Source: Litsea cubeba (Eukaryota; Streptophyta; Magnoliopsida; Laurales; Lauraceae). Taken from it: DNA of 64,000 bases. The notes below the pieces were generated by a model that saw only the letters and a list, made by a program, of their open reading frames with translations, was not told the origin of the DNA and made no database searches. The stretch spans positions 67,391,659 to 67,455,658 of the forward strand of contig CM022949.1 in NCBI GenBank assembly GCA_012931725.1, in the 5' to 3' direction. The translations under genes were made by a program, and so were the position numbers. This document shows positions 20,501 to 30,934 of the stretch, piece after piece (position 1 is the first letter of the stretch; every line of letters starts with the position of its first letter).

Positions 20501-22151
20501 CCCTCCTTCTCCTTCAAAAAATCATAGAAGGTGATGAGCTGAAAGTACAGAAGCCTGAACTCCTCGGACTGCCCCTCAAGGACGCTGTCAATCGGCATAA
20601 ACTCCTCATAGAGTTTGCCAAGGATGTGCAATCCAGTAATGGCACTCAGCTCCTTCAAAGAGAAACCAATCTCACCATTCATCACAACCAAGGTATTGGT
20701 TTGTGGGAGGAATGATTCCAGCATAGCCATGAAGGCCTCGTCGGAAAAGATCACGGTCTCCCTAAAGGCGCGGACCGCATCAAAAATCCCAGCTTCCTTC
20801 AAAACGGCGCCACCAATCAGCAGGACGCGATCAGTCCACGACTTCCACTCGGAGTCAGCATTGAAACGGCCACGAAGTCGAAAAGGCTTTATCCAATTGC
20901 TGCCGTCACCACTGAAAATACTAAGGCCCACCGGTCTCAAATCGACCGACGGATAATCAGAACCCTGGTAGCCGCTGGATGGCATCAACAGGTCCATGTC
21001 AGCAGGCGACCTCTCCGTATATCCAGGAGAACCGCCAACAAAAACCCCAGTCTTGATTATATTTATCCTTCTCACCCAGCTTAGAGGATCTTCCCTCTTA
21101 GAGCACTTGGGGGCAAGGCTCATGATCGAGACGGTGCGATCAAACGTCAACCGGGTAACAACAGTCTTCTTCTCACCATCTGCTGTGAAAAAGAACTGAA
21201 AACATCTCCTCTGGTATGTCATGTCATCAGGGACGACATCACCCATGGACGACTGCTTACCATGATCTTATAGAACTCCTCTCCCTTGAGAGTGATTAGT
21301 CGTTGCCTCATCTCATCTCTGTTGAGGGAGTCGCATTCTTCTAGATTTCTCTCAACATACTGGACCTTCTCAAAGGCCTACTGAACGGCCAGATTAGAAG
21401 ATCGACGAGGTACGCTTGTAGCAGGCTCTTTACCCTTGTTCATTCTGGAGGAACCACCTGCAAAGGATGGAAAAGAAAAAGATCAAACATCAAAATGACA
21501 GAATCTCGCTAAAAAAAAAATCTGGCGAAATTTTGACATGATGACGGGGAAATTCCAAAGAAAAGGAACTATCCCGAAAGAAATAGAAAGCTTGAAGATG
21601 GGCTCAACATTGCTGCAAGCTCCGAAACTTCAAACTTTCGAAACCTCAAAGTCTCCACAAAATCAGGAAGGGCTCAACATCGCTGCGAGCTCCAAATTCC
21701 CAAATTTGCGAAAATTTTCAGGTATGCTATCACATCATGCTACAATTCAATTTACAAAAATATACATGCATGAACATCTTGGTTTGCGAAAGAAAAATGC
21801 ATTATCATGATGAGCAAAAAAAAAAAAGAAAGAAACTTTCTCAAAAAAAAGGAGGGAAAGAAAACAAAAAAAAAGAAAGAAAAGAAAAAAAAGGGCTGGC
21901 CCACAGGCCACGTGGCCGTACGGCCAGATCCGTACGGTTCTATCCGTACGGCCCACAAAAAGAAAAAAAACATGCAAAAAAAAAAGAAGAAGAAAACAAA
22001 AAAAAAAAAACGTGTAAAAAAAAAAGAAGGAAGCAAACACGTGAAAAAAAAAGAAGAAAAGAAAAGAAAGAAACAAAAAAAAAAAGAGAAAAAACCTTCT
22101 TTTTTTCCAACAATGGAGTTTTCTTGAAAAAGGGAACTTACTTGAAGCCAT
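17593..22151 (-). pseudogene. Antisense PMD-like spliced gene of element A, broken
   Basis: Five exons on the minus strand: 22151-22142, 21457-19005, 18910-18797, 18722-18612 and 18536-17593, all introns GT-AG. The large exon encodes a plant-mobile-domain-like region: NGEIGFSLKELSAITGLHILG and the GEAIFAGGDGTYIRP segment match the pattern of PMD (aminotransferase-like, MAIN/MAIL1-type) domains. A basic stretch KKRARRSKRRRS near its end could be a nuclear signal, and the last exon has a coiled-coil tail. Damage: TAG at 21380-21378; a 46-bp deletion near 21236 at a GGTGATG repeat; an extra T near 20203 and a missing T near 20085. With the 46 bp counted, total exon length would be a multiple of three. 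Role in the element is unknown. Confidence 0.75.
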
Positions 22152-22272
22152 TGATGGAGAAGAAGAAGAAAAGTCTTGAATATCTTGAAAAAGAATAACT
22201 CTTGGTCTTGAAGCCCTCTTGGGATTGTTGCAAAAGAAAGCAATAAGAGCAAGAGATCCAACCTCCTCCTTG

Positions 22273-22337
22273 CTTTTATAGAAGAGAGCAAACCAAAGAA
22301 GGAAAGAAGAAAGAGGTAAGTGTTACTAATTAGTAAC
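22273..22337 (-). promoter_or_regulatory. Core promoter of the antisense gene, element A
   Basis: A TATA box TATAAAAG (22273-22280 minus) is about 120 bp before the start codon. A perfect 16-base palindrome GTTACTAATTAGTAAC sits upstream at 22322-22337. Both are conserved in B and C. Confidence 0.65.
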
Positions 22338-22604
22338 ATTACCAAAAGAAAGAGATTAGAAAGATTCTTTGCCAAAAGAAAGATATCTTGAGATATTCTC
22401 TCCCAAAAAGAAATCAATGAGAGATTTTTTCCCAAAAGATAGGATCAATAAAGGATTCTTTCCCAAAAGAAAGATATCTTGAGATATCCTATCCCAAAAT
22501 AAAAGGAACATGAGAGATTCTCTCAAAGTAAAGATATTCTTAGATATTCTCTATCCAAAGGAGATATTTTTGGATATTCTTTACAAAAATGACACCATAT
22601 GAGA
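22338..22604 (-). promoter_or_regulatory. Upstream region of the antisense gene with ATATCT repeats
   Basis: Many copies of AATATCT or AGATATCT and GGGAAAGAATC-like segments. One AAAATATCT (22562-22570 minus), the plant evening-element sequence, is present at the matching place in all three elements. Ends at the insertion site of element B, where TGAGA (22600-22604) is the left target-site copy. Confidence 0.5.
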
Positions 22605-22888
22605 TGATGGACCGCGCTCCTGCTCGGTTCCTACCGAGGTCAGCGGACGTGGGAGTCCGTTTGGTTCCGACCCTTTCGTAACCGGGGGGCAGGGGCGTGC
22701 ATCAACATTTCTTTCTTTTTTTGTGTGGGTGTGCCAGATTTTCTATTTTACTTGGAATTGCAAGTGGTGATCCGGAGATCAACCTTCGCAAGTAAAAAGG
22801 AAATCAACTTCTTTCAAGTTTTCCATTGCACATATATTTAAGAAAAGAGACATTTTTCTTGGTTTGCCGTGAAAGGCGATTTTTTTTT

Positions 22889-22959
22889 GGCATTTATAGC
22901 CGATTTGGCATTTATAGCCGATTTTTGGCGTTTATAGCCGATTTTGGCGTTTATAGCCG
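22889..22959 (-). repeat. GGC-GCC units inside the LTR
   Basis: Four units GGCATTTATAGCC or GGCGTTTATAGCC spaced by GATTTT. Read in gag-pol sense they lie about 510 bp downstream of the TATA box, so they are in the transcribed 5' leader. They match the minisatellite in the integrase-downstream spacer. Confidence 0.75.
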
Positions 22960-23293
22960 ATTTACAATCCTTATCAATAATGAAAGACAAGAGTTGTGAT
23001 TTTTGTCTCTTTTGAAAAAATACAAACTACAATGAAAAGCAAGAAAAGGAGGATCTAACTTCTCAGGAGATTGTGGTGGACTCGTTTAGATTGACGGTCG
23101 CAAGCCATATGTGGGCTTCGCCATCATCCATGCAGATGAGAACAGAGGATGCTATTGATTCGCTTCGCTTGGCTATAACCTCAGGTTTTTAGAGGACAAA
23201 GACCAAAAGGAGGTCCTATGTCCAATAAAAAACCGAGTAGACGGGCTGAAAAGCCACATCTAAGCCATTGGAGGCAGGAGGAGAAGGCCAGGA

Positions 23294-23319
23294 CCTTGGG
23301 GGGGGGGTACCCCCCAAGG
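23294..23319 (-). repeat. CCTTG-G-run/C-run-CAAGG palindrome in the transcribed LTR
   Basis: CCTTG, a run of G, GGTACC at the centre, a run of C, and CAAGG. Run lengths differ among LTRs (10 G and 6 C here; altered at 43892 and 48470). It lies about 150-180 bp below the TATA box in gag-pol sense and so near the 5' end of the RNA. Confidence 0.65.
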
Positions 23320-23471
23320 GACTTTTGTCACCTTGTTGCGGTGGCCGGTGTAGAACTTCCACAGAGTTTTCTCTCTTTTCCTTCTCTGAATTTCTGTGCT
23401 TCTGTCTGTCTGTGTGTTTGTACTTTTTTCTGATAATCCGTGTGCTGTCCTTTCTTCTTGGAGAGCTCTCC

Positions 23472-23479
23472 TATTTATA
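23472..23479 (-). promoter_or_regulatory. TATA box in the 3' LTR of B
   Basis: The minus strand reads CTATAAATAG, a perfect TATA box, followed by GAGAGCTCTC. The same element is at 44067-44074 (5' LTR, the functional promoter of B) and 48318-48325 (element A LTR, plus). Confidence 0.75.
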
Positions 23480-24403
23480 GGCTTTTAGGTAGCCATTTAG
23501 GAGGGTTTATGAGCCTTGATTGTCATAAAGCTACATAAAGGGAGGAGTTACAAAATTGAATTCTTTATTTTGTAACTCCTTTTTCTTGGCTTCTGATTGG
23601 CCGGAGGAGATTGAGGGCATTTAATCGCCTTTAATCGCCATGATGGGAGGAGTTTTATGGGTTAAATGCCATGAATCTCTTGACTTGTAACTCCCGGATG
23701 CTTGCTTCTGATTGGTCCGTCCAAAGAAATGGATTAATGACTGTAATAAAGCTAGTCAATTAATCACATTAAGTGGTCGCCGAGCAGCTGAAGAGTCGCG
23801 GGCCGTGCCGCGTCTTTTGGGATTCTTCTGGTGATGATCATTGATGGATCTTCATGTAGATCGACATCAGATGACCATGTAATTTCAGGTGTTTGTTGCC
23901 AACAGCGGGTCGGTGCCATCTGTCCTGTCGATTTCTCGATCGGTCGGGTAGAAAGCACACTTTTTTTTTGGTTGATCGGGTGGCGATCAATATTGTTTTC
24001 GATACTCTTGATGATTAACCCGTGTTTTGGACGGATGTCAGAGAATTTGGTGTCTCAAAAGCATGAATTTTGGAAAGTACCAGAGGCTGGGCGCTTCAAA
24101 TCGCGAAAAAACGGCGAAAACCGGGGTTTCCGGGGCCTTCCCGGCGTCCCCGGGCTCCATGGTCGCCGGCGACCCTGGGGGGGTTTTCCCCCTTTTTTGT
24201 CCCGTTTTATGTCCGTTTTTGCTCTTTTTCGATTCTTTTTTCTCCTGTACTTTTCCTTGACATTTTGACCATTTATTGGCCTGATTTCTTTGTAGGAAAC
24301 CTGATGAGAATCCTTGCTTTTTATTTTGCAAAGTTTCCAATTTCCTGAGAAAGCCGAGGACTTTGTCGCGCAGAGCTGCCGATTTTCCGTCAGAAGCTGA
24401 AAC

Positions 24404-25130
24404 TGGGTCAAACGATGTCGGAATGACATGAAATTTGGTGTGAAGCCTCCTGAGCAATAAATAAGACCAACCATAGGCTTTTGTTTGAGTTTTGAAGCCG
24501 TTTGGGGTCCTATCATCAGTAGACTCGCTTTTGTCGCGATGAAGATGTCGCGGTTTGATGTGCGGTCAACCGATGTCCGATTGACTTGAAATTTGATAGG
24601 GAACCTATTGGAGTCATTTTAAGATGATCCATAGGCTCTGTCTTGGAAATCATGGTCCCGGAGAGCTTTGCCGTCGAGAGGCCTGATTTGACTTCCGAGC
24701 GTCAAACTATGGTCAAATATTGTTGAAATGACCTGAAATTTGACGTGTAGCCCTTTATAAGCATTTTGAAGCCATCCATGTGCTCTATCTGATGAGTAAT
24801 GGCCTCGGTGGTTCTCGCCGCCGAGAGGCTTGATTTAGCTGTTCGAGGGTTAATGTAGGGTCAAACGTTGTCGGTTTGACTCGGAACTTGACGTGGAGCC
24901 TTTTGGAAGTATTTTGAGACCATCCACCGGCTCTGATCGAAGATTTGGTGTCTCCGATGCTTTTGCCACCGAGAGTTCCTTTTCAGCTGTCGGAGAAGCG
25001 AAGTTAGGCCAAATGATTTTGAAATGGCCCGAAACTTCTTGTGTACTCCTCTTTTGGCTGTCATGAAGGATCTTGCAGTTTTTGTTTGATTCTGACAAGA
25101 TTTGAGTTTTTGGAAGTAGCATTGCCTATT
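24404..25130 (-). repeat. Five-unit ~148-bp tandem array in the LTR U3
   Basis: Diverged units starting with GGTCAAACGATGTCGGAATG-like sequence at 24406, 24564, 24711, 24859 and 25007 (spacing 158, 147, 148, 148). Each includes a GACxTGAAATTTGxxGTG core, a CCATxxGCTCT segment and, in most, GCCGxCGAGAGGCxTGATTT. The array is also in LTRs at 45031-45750, 46640-47420 and 49680-50400. It lies upstream of the TATA box in gag-pol sense. Confidence 0.75.
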
Positions 25131-25200
25131 TATGGCAGGTTGCGACTTCATGCAGTTTTCTGGATCTTGAAGAGGCAAAGTGACATTTTTGGTGTCAACA

Positions 25201-25215
25201 AATGCCCCCTCGAGG
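25201..25215 (-). other. Polypurine tract of element B
   Basis: On the minus strand CCTCGAGGGGGCATT abuts the 3' LTR. Copy A has a longer G run at 46556-46570; copy C has GAGGAGGCATT at 50494 (minus), interrupted by an A. Confidence 0.7.
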
Positions 25216-25897
25216 TACAGCGACGAGTTGCTTAACTTTTGTAGTCGATGTGCCTCGAAGAGATTTGGAAGGAGAGCCTGTGACTTGACCAAAAGTCTTT
25301 GAGCAATTTTTTTTTTTGGTATTTGTAGCCTTTTGAGCTTCCAGGGGAATTTTATGGTAGTGAAAGGGATCACGTACCATCTCAAGGCAAAGTTTTGAAG
25401 ATGACATCAGGGATGTGGATTTGGGTTTTGACCTTATGACCTAACAGGCTATATGTGGCAGGTTAGGGGATCAGGATCTTGTGACCTAACAGGCTGTATG
25501 TGGCAAGTTAGGGGATCAGGTTTTGGTTTTTGGTTTTGGTCTTGTGACCTAACAGGCTGTATGTGGCAAGTTAGGGGACCAGGATTTGGTTTGATTTTTG
25601 TGAAATGTCAATTTCAAGATTTTGGCTCAATTTGGTATATGAGGCTGGATGGTTTGATTTTTGGAAGCTCATGGGGCTTGGAATTTTCTTTGTATGGTTC
25701 AATCAACTCAAAAGAGGCATGGAACCATTTTTGTATGCTCTTGGTAAGAGGGATTTCTCTTTGACTAAAAGCCTAAATTTTTTTTTTTTTTAAGTGCCTA
25801 GGTGGTCAAACCTGGCTCATATGGGCTAACCCATGGGACCTTAAGCTTTTGAAATGGCTTAGATCTCATATGGTGTCATTTTTGTAAAGAATATCCA
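25216..25897 (-). other. 3' tail of element B with three 28-nt hairpins
   Basis: Non-coding. Between 25437 and 25580 three units carry the arms CCTAAC and GTTAGG around a loop that includes a GGCTRTATGTGGCA core (window orientation). Copies A and C have four units. The remainder (25600-25860) is single-copy sequence conserved in A (45832-46120) and C (50950-51230). No gene is credible. Confidence 0.65.
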
Positions 25898-26195
25898 AAA
25901 ATATCTCATTTGGATAGAGAATATCTAAGAATATCTTTACTTGGAGAGAATCTCTCATATTCCCTTTATTTTGGGATAGGATATCTCAAGATATCTTTCT
26001 TTTGGGAAAGAATCCTTCATCGATCCTATTTATTAGGAGAAAATCTCTCATTGATTTCTTTTTGGGAGAGAATCCCTCAAGATATCTTTCTTTTGGGAAA
26101 GAATCTTTCTAATCTCTTTCTTTTGGTAAGGTTACTAATTAGTAACACTTACTTCTTTCTTCTTTCCTTCTTTGGTTTGCTCTCTTCTATAAAAG
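25898..26195 (+). promoter_or_regulatory. Promoter of the antisense gene, element B
   Basis: TATA box TATAAAAG at 26188-26195, about 120 bp before the ATG. The 16-base perfect palindrome GTTACTAATTAGTAAC is at 26131-26146. Upstream are repeated AATATCT and GATATCTCAAGATATC motifs and one AAAATATCT (25898-25906), identical to the plant evening element. Their conservation in three copies supports a true promoter, though activity cannot be judged. Confidence 0.6.
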
Positions 26196-26316
26196 CAAGG
26201 AGGAGATTGGATCTCTTGCTCTTATTACTTTCTTTTGCAATAATCTCAAGAGGGCTTCAAGACCAAGAGTTCTTCTTCTTCAAGATCTTCAAGACTTTTC
26301 TTCTTCTTCTCCATCA

Positions 26317-29300
26317 ATGGCTTCAAGTAAGTTCCCTTTTTCAAGAAAACTCCATTGTAGGAAAAAAAGTTCTTTCTTTTTTTTTTTTTTGTTGTTTCTT
26401 TCTTTTTCTTTTCTTTTTTTTTTCCACGTGTTTTCCTTTTTTTTTTCACACGTTTTTTTTTTTCTTCTTTTCTTTTTTTTTTCATGTTTTGTTTTTTTTT
26501 GTTTGTGGGCCGTTCGGACAGATCCGTACGGATCTGGCCGTACGGCCACGTGGCCAGTGGGCCACGGCCTGTGGGCCAGCCCCTTTCTTTTTTTCTCTTC
26601 TTTTTTTTTTCTTTCCCCTCTTTTTTTTTGAGAAAGTTTATTTTCTTCTTTTTTTTTTTTTTTGCTCATCATGATAATGCCCCTTTTTTTTTGGCAAACC
26701 TAGATGTTCATGCATGCATTCAATTGTAAATTAAATTTGTAGCATGATGTGATAGCATACCTAAAAGTTTTCGCAATTTTGGGAATTTGGAGCTCGCAGC
26801 GATGTTGAGCCCTTCCTGATTTTGCGGAGACTTTGAGGTTTCGAAAGTTTGGAGTTTCGGAGCTCGCAGCGATGTTGAGCCCATCTTCAAGCTTTCTTAT
26901 TTCTTTCGGGATAGTTCCTTTTTTTCGGAATTGCCCCGTCATCATGTCAAAATTTCGTCAGATTTTTTTTAGCGAGATTCTGTCATTTTGATGTTTGATC
27001 TTTTTCTTTTCCATCCTTTTCAGGTGGTTCCTCCAGAACGAACAAGGGTAAAGAGCCTGCTACAAGCGTACCTCGTCGATCTTCTAGATCTTCTAATCCG
27101 GCCGTTCAGCAGGCTTTTGAGAAGGTCCAGTATGTTGAGAGAAATCTGGAAGAGTGCGACTCCCTCAACAGAGATGAGATGAGGCAGCGACTGATCACTC
27201 TCAAGGGAGAGGAATTCTATAAGATCATGGTAAGCAGTCGTCCATGGGTGATGGAAGATCAGAGCGTTTTGCCCAAGCCTACCTTCTTCTTTGGTGATGC
27301 AGTCCCTGATGACATGACATACCAGAGGAGATGTTTTCAGTTTTCTTTCACAGCAGATGGTGAGAAGAAGACTGTTGCTACCCGGTCGACGTTTGATCGC
27401 ACCGTCTCGATCATGAGCCTTGCCCCCACATGCTCTAAGAGGGAAGATCCTCCAAGTTGGGTGAGAAGGACAAATGTAATCAAGACCGGGGTTTTTGTTG
27501 GCGGTTCTCCTGGATATACGGAGAGGTCGCCTGGTGACATGGATCTTTTGATGCCATCCAGCGGCTACCAGGGCTCTGATTATCCGTCGGTCGATTTGAG
27601 ACCGGTGGGCCTTGGTATTTTCAGCGGTGACGGTAGCAATTGGATCAAGCCTTTCCGACTTCGTGGCCGCTTCAATGCTGACTCCGAGTGGAAGTCGTGG
27701 ACTGATCGCGTCCTGCTGATTGGTGGCGCCGTTTTGAAGGAAGCCGGGATTTTTTATGCGGTCCGCGCCTTTAGGGAGACCGTGATCTTTTCCGACGAAG
27801 CCTTCATGGCTATGCTGGAATCATTCCTCCCACAAACCAATACATTCGTTGTGACGAATGGCGAGATTGGTTTTTCTTTGAAGGAGCTGAGCGCCATTAC
27901 TGGATTGCCTATCCTTGGAAAACTCTATGAGGAGTTTATGCCGATTGACAGCGTCCTTGAGGGGCAGTCTGAGGAGTTCAGGCTTCTGTACTTTCAGCTC
28001 GTCGCCTTCTATGATTTTTTGAAGGAGAAGGAGGGTTTGAAAGTTAGATCCAGCAGTTGGAAGAGTTTTAGCTCTTCATTCTCCAACTTTTTTGATAGCA
28101 GGGAGTCTTCTGATAGCGTGACCCAGGAAGCCGGAGCTCAGGATCCAAGTTCAAAGAAGATCTTGGCCATGCAAGAAGAGTTGAGAGATTTCTGTGCAAG
28201 TACAAACGCCATATGTCCTGACATTGCACTGCGGAGAGATCTCGCTGTTTACCCTCACTTATTGGCTTGGTGAGGCTATTTTTGCTGGAGGAGATGGAAC
28301 GCACATCAGGCCGCATTGTATTTTTCCGGCTTGTCAGATGGCGTTTGGAGAGCAGCTTGCTTTGGTGCCAGCTCTTTACTCCTACTTGTGTACCGAACTG
28401 CAGGCTGCTGCTTTTTTGGTTCGGCTTGGGCTTCCTATGAATAGGGTATTTTCAGCCCACATCTTTTATTCGTGGTATGTATACCACTGTCCTGGCTTCC
28501 ACCGGCTGGGTGCTGCACAGGATGATGATCCTCTGATGATTCGACTGGCTAAGGGCAAAGCCGTGTCCGAATCACTTTTGTTTGCCCGCATGAGGATCCG
28601 ACGGTTCAGGGACGTCGAGATGGGGCAGTCTTCAGTGAAGCTTTCTCCGGAGTTGCGGAAGAAGGCTTTTGATTTTGGTGCCTCTCGAGACTCTACCAGG
28701 GCGGGGTCGGGAAGGCATTATTCCTTGACGAATGCAGAGAGAGAGTGGCTTTTCAGCATACGTGTTGGCACGATGGTGTACCGTAGACATCTTTTCGTCG
28801 ACATCCAGCCGTATGTACCCTCTCGCTTTGCTTTGCAGCTGGGCTTTTCTCAAGGCGTTGTTGGAGCGCCTTCAAGCATGGTGAAGCGCTTTGGAGGCTT
28901 ACAGGACGGGAGAAATGCATGGGCTTTCTATAGTGCTGAAGACACTACAGCCATGATTTCTTATCCTGTGTTGCTGACTTCCCGGACTGCCGGCTTTGCG
29001 AAGTGGTTCGCAGAGAGCTTTTCGGCATATCGGGGGCTTTCCAAGAAGGAGCTTGATGTGAAGCTGGCATCTGGAAAGGGCCTTGGAAAGTCGGATGGCG
29101 TCCGGCGAGAGGAAGTTTGGGCCTTCCTTTCTGGAGAGAAGCACAAGATAGGCTTTCTCGGTGACCAGGGCGTCATTGGTTCTGAAGCTGTTCGAGAAAT
29201 ACCTGATGAGGCTTTAGAGCAGCTAGAACAGGAGGAAGCCGAACTTGGCGCTTGGATGCAAGCGGCATAGAGGCAAGCTTCCGTGGAGTCTACTGGCAAG

Positions 29301-30934
29301 AGTAGACCATCCAGTGAGGAGTCAAGTGGGAAACCTGACTCTGACAGTGGGGCAGGTTCCTCTAAGAAGCGAGCCCGCCGGGGTAAGAGGGGGAGGAGTC
29401 ATCATCGCAGCAAGGGGCAGCATGAGGACTCTCCTGACTTGGAAGTTCCTCTTACTATCAATGAGGATGTGCCAGTGGATGCTGACGAGCCTCCAGAGAA
29501 GAGAAGTCGAGAAGAAGAGACCGTCGGTGAAGGTATGATTCTTCCTTTTTCTCTTTCCATTTCTTTTCATGGGATTTTTTCCATGTTATGATTTGCTTCT
29601 TGTTTCTGCTTTTCTCTTTCTTTCTTTTTTAGCAGAGGAAGACTTGATGATGCCTGAGGTTCCAGTCGATGAGGTGGTGATGGATCCTATCGAGGCACCC
29701 GAAGAAGAACCGAGGGACTCTGGAGTGATTCCAGAGTCTCCAATTGGTATGACTTCTCTTGCTTTTTTTTTGTGTCTGTGACTCGGTTTGCTAACATTTT
29801 TTTTCTTGCCAGCTGACTTGCCACAGGATTCCGATGACTTTGAACCATCGATGGACGCAAATGTTGATGATGCTTCCGATGAGTTCATGGAGGAAGAAAG
29901 TGTTCCTCCAGTCGTCGAAGAAGGTATTTTGTAGTTATAACCCTGATAATGATTTTCAAACATGATTATATTCATACCTTTTTGTGTTTCTTTTGGCAGG
30001 TTTTGAAGTGACAGAGGATGATCCGTCGCTTCCAGAGCAAGGGATGCCAGAGGTTAATCCAGAGGTAGAGACTCCTGGGACCAGTTCTGATAATGTTGAG
30101 GAGATTCCTCGTGCTGAGATTCCTTCCCGAGCAGGAGCAGCTTCAGCTGGAAAGAGTTCTTTTGTTACTCTTCCAACAGATGATGATATGAGCAGCCGAC
30201 CAACGGAGTTGGGCGAATCTTCAGCTGGGCCATCTCTTCTTTTTGCGAAGAAGGTGGTGGTGCGAGTTCTGAGCTCTTGGATTGAGACTCTCTTTTTTGG
30301 GCACTTGGAAGCCGGATTTGGCATGATCCAGCATGTGCAGGAGATTCTCAGTGATGCCGAAGAGGCTGGTCTGGATGTCACAGGTGCCAGGGCGATCGTT
30401 AATAGGATCATTGAGCTGGGTGACAAGTGGTTTGAGACCATGGGTTTTCCTGACGATCAGTTCTTCAAGGAGATGTTCTTGGACCCTGCGGATAAGGCTC
30501 AATCTAACCTGGATGAGGCTACAGAAAGCAGGAAGCAGGCAGTCTGAGAGAAGAACTTAGAAGAGCTAACCATCATTAGGCTGACACATGACCTTAACAT
30601 CCTTGATAGGGAGGTCGATGAGGCCAGGAAACGTCTTGAGCAATTGCAGGCACAAGTCGCTGCCAAGTGGACTGAAATAACAGAGGCTCGTGAAAGGGAG
30701 ACTGCTCTAATTCACCGGGTTGCGGATGCCAATCGAGTTCTCAAAAGGAAGTCTGATGAGAACAAACAATGGAAAACCACTCGGGGGAAGCTTCCTGGTG
30801 CGAAAGAAGGGTTACAGCCCACCCCAGCATCTCATGGCAGGTTCCTGAAGAAGCGTGCCTTGGAATCCTTGACGGATGAGGCCAAAAGCTTGCTTAAGGA
30901 GCTGAACTCTTGGCTAGAGACCATTTTTGATTGA
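26317..30934 (+). pseudogene. PMD-like five-exon gene of element B, broken
   Basis: Exons 26317-26326, 27024-29532, 29633-29746, 29813-29923 and 30000-30934, all introns GT-AG; the first intron is 697 bp, the rest 66-100 bp. Discounting a 1-base insertion, total coding length would be 1226 codons. The start ATG opens MASS across the first junction. PMD-like core about residues 190-420 (TNTFVVTNGEIGFSLKEL, then ITGLPILGKLYEEF). A basic patch KKRARRGKRGRS, an acidic low-complexity region in exons 3-5 and a C-terminal coiled coil follow. Damage: extra C in the CCC at 28252-28254, TAG at 29268-29270, TGA at 30545-30547. PMD proteins of plants act in the nucleus on gene and transposon silencing; a role here is inference only. 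Confidence 0.78.
26327..27023 (+). other. First intron of the antisense gene with overlapping GC palindromes
   Basis: Donor GTAAGT, acceptor TTTTCAG. Within long T/C tracts is an island with three overlapping perfect palindromes: GATCCGTACGGATC (26521-26534), TGGCCGTACGGCCA (26535-26548) and GGCCACGTGGCC (26544-26555), the last with a CACGTG G-box core. Several TGGGCC (TCP site II type) motifs flank them. The island is conserved in A (about 21901-21955) and C (51860-51912). Confidence 0.6.

Larger units (their letters stand above)
22605..25200 (-). repeat. 3' LTR of element B
   Basis: 2596 bp, beginning TGATGGACCG and ending GGTGTCAACA in window orientation. It holds, from left: GGC-GCC repeats (22889-22959), the G/C-run palindrome (23294-23319), the TATA box (23472-23479 minus), a GC-rich palindrome (24161-24174) and a five-unit tandem array of about 148 bp (24404-25130). 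It is shorter than the 5' LTR by 57 bp, partly from one fewer GGC-GCC unit and lack of the extra GC-palindrome segment. No ORF is credible. Confidence 0.9.

Noticed and set aside
21737..22435. Long Lys/Glu- or Phe-rich open frames on both strands (also near 25910-26674 and 51391-52077)
   Set aside because: They lie in the first intron and promoter of the antisense gene, are low complexity and change frame between copies.
24038..24516. 139-153-codon frames in the LTR (also 44609-45097, 45628-46206)
   Set aside because: Basic low-complexity frames inside LTR or tail sequence, broken in the other LTR copies.
26188..26195. Reading the antisense gene as a host gene captured with element B nested around it
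   Set aside because: The same gene is at the same place and orientation in A, B and C, so it belongs to the element family.
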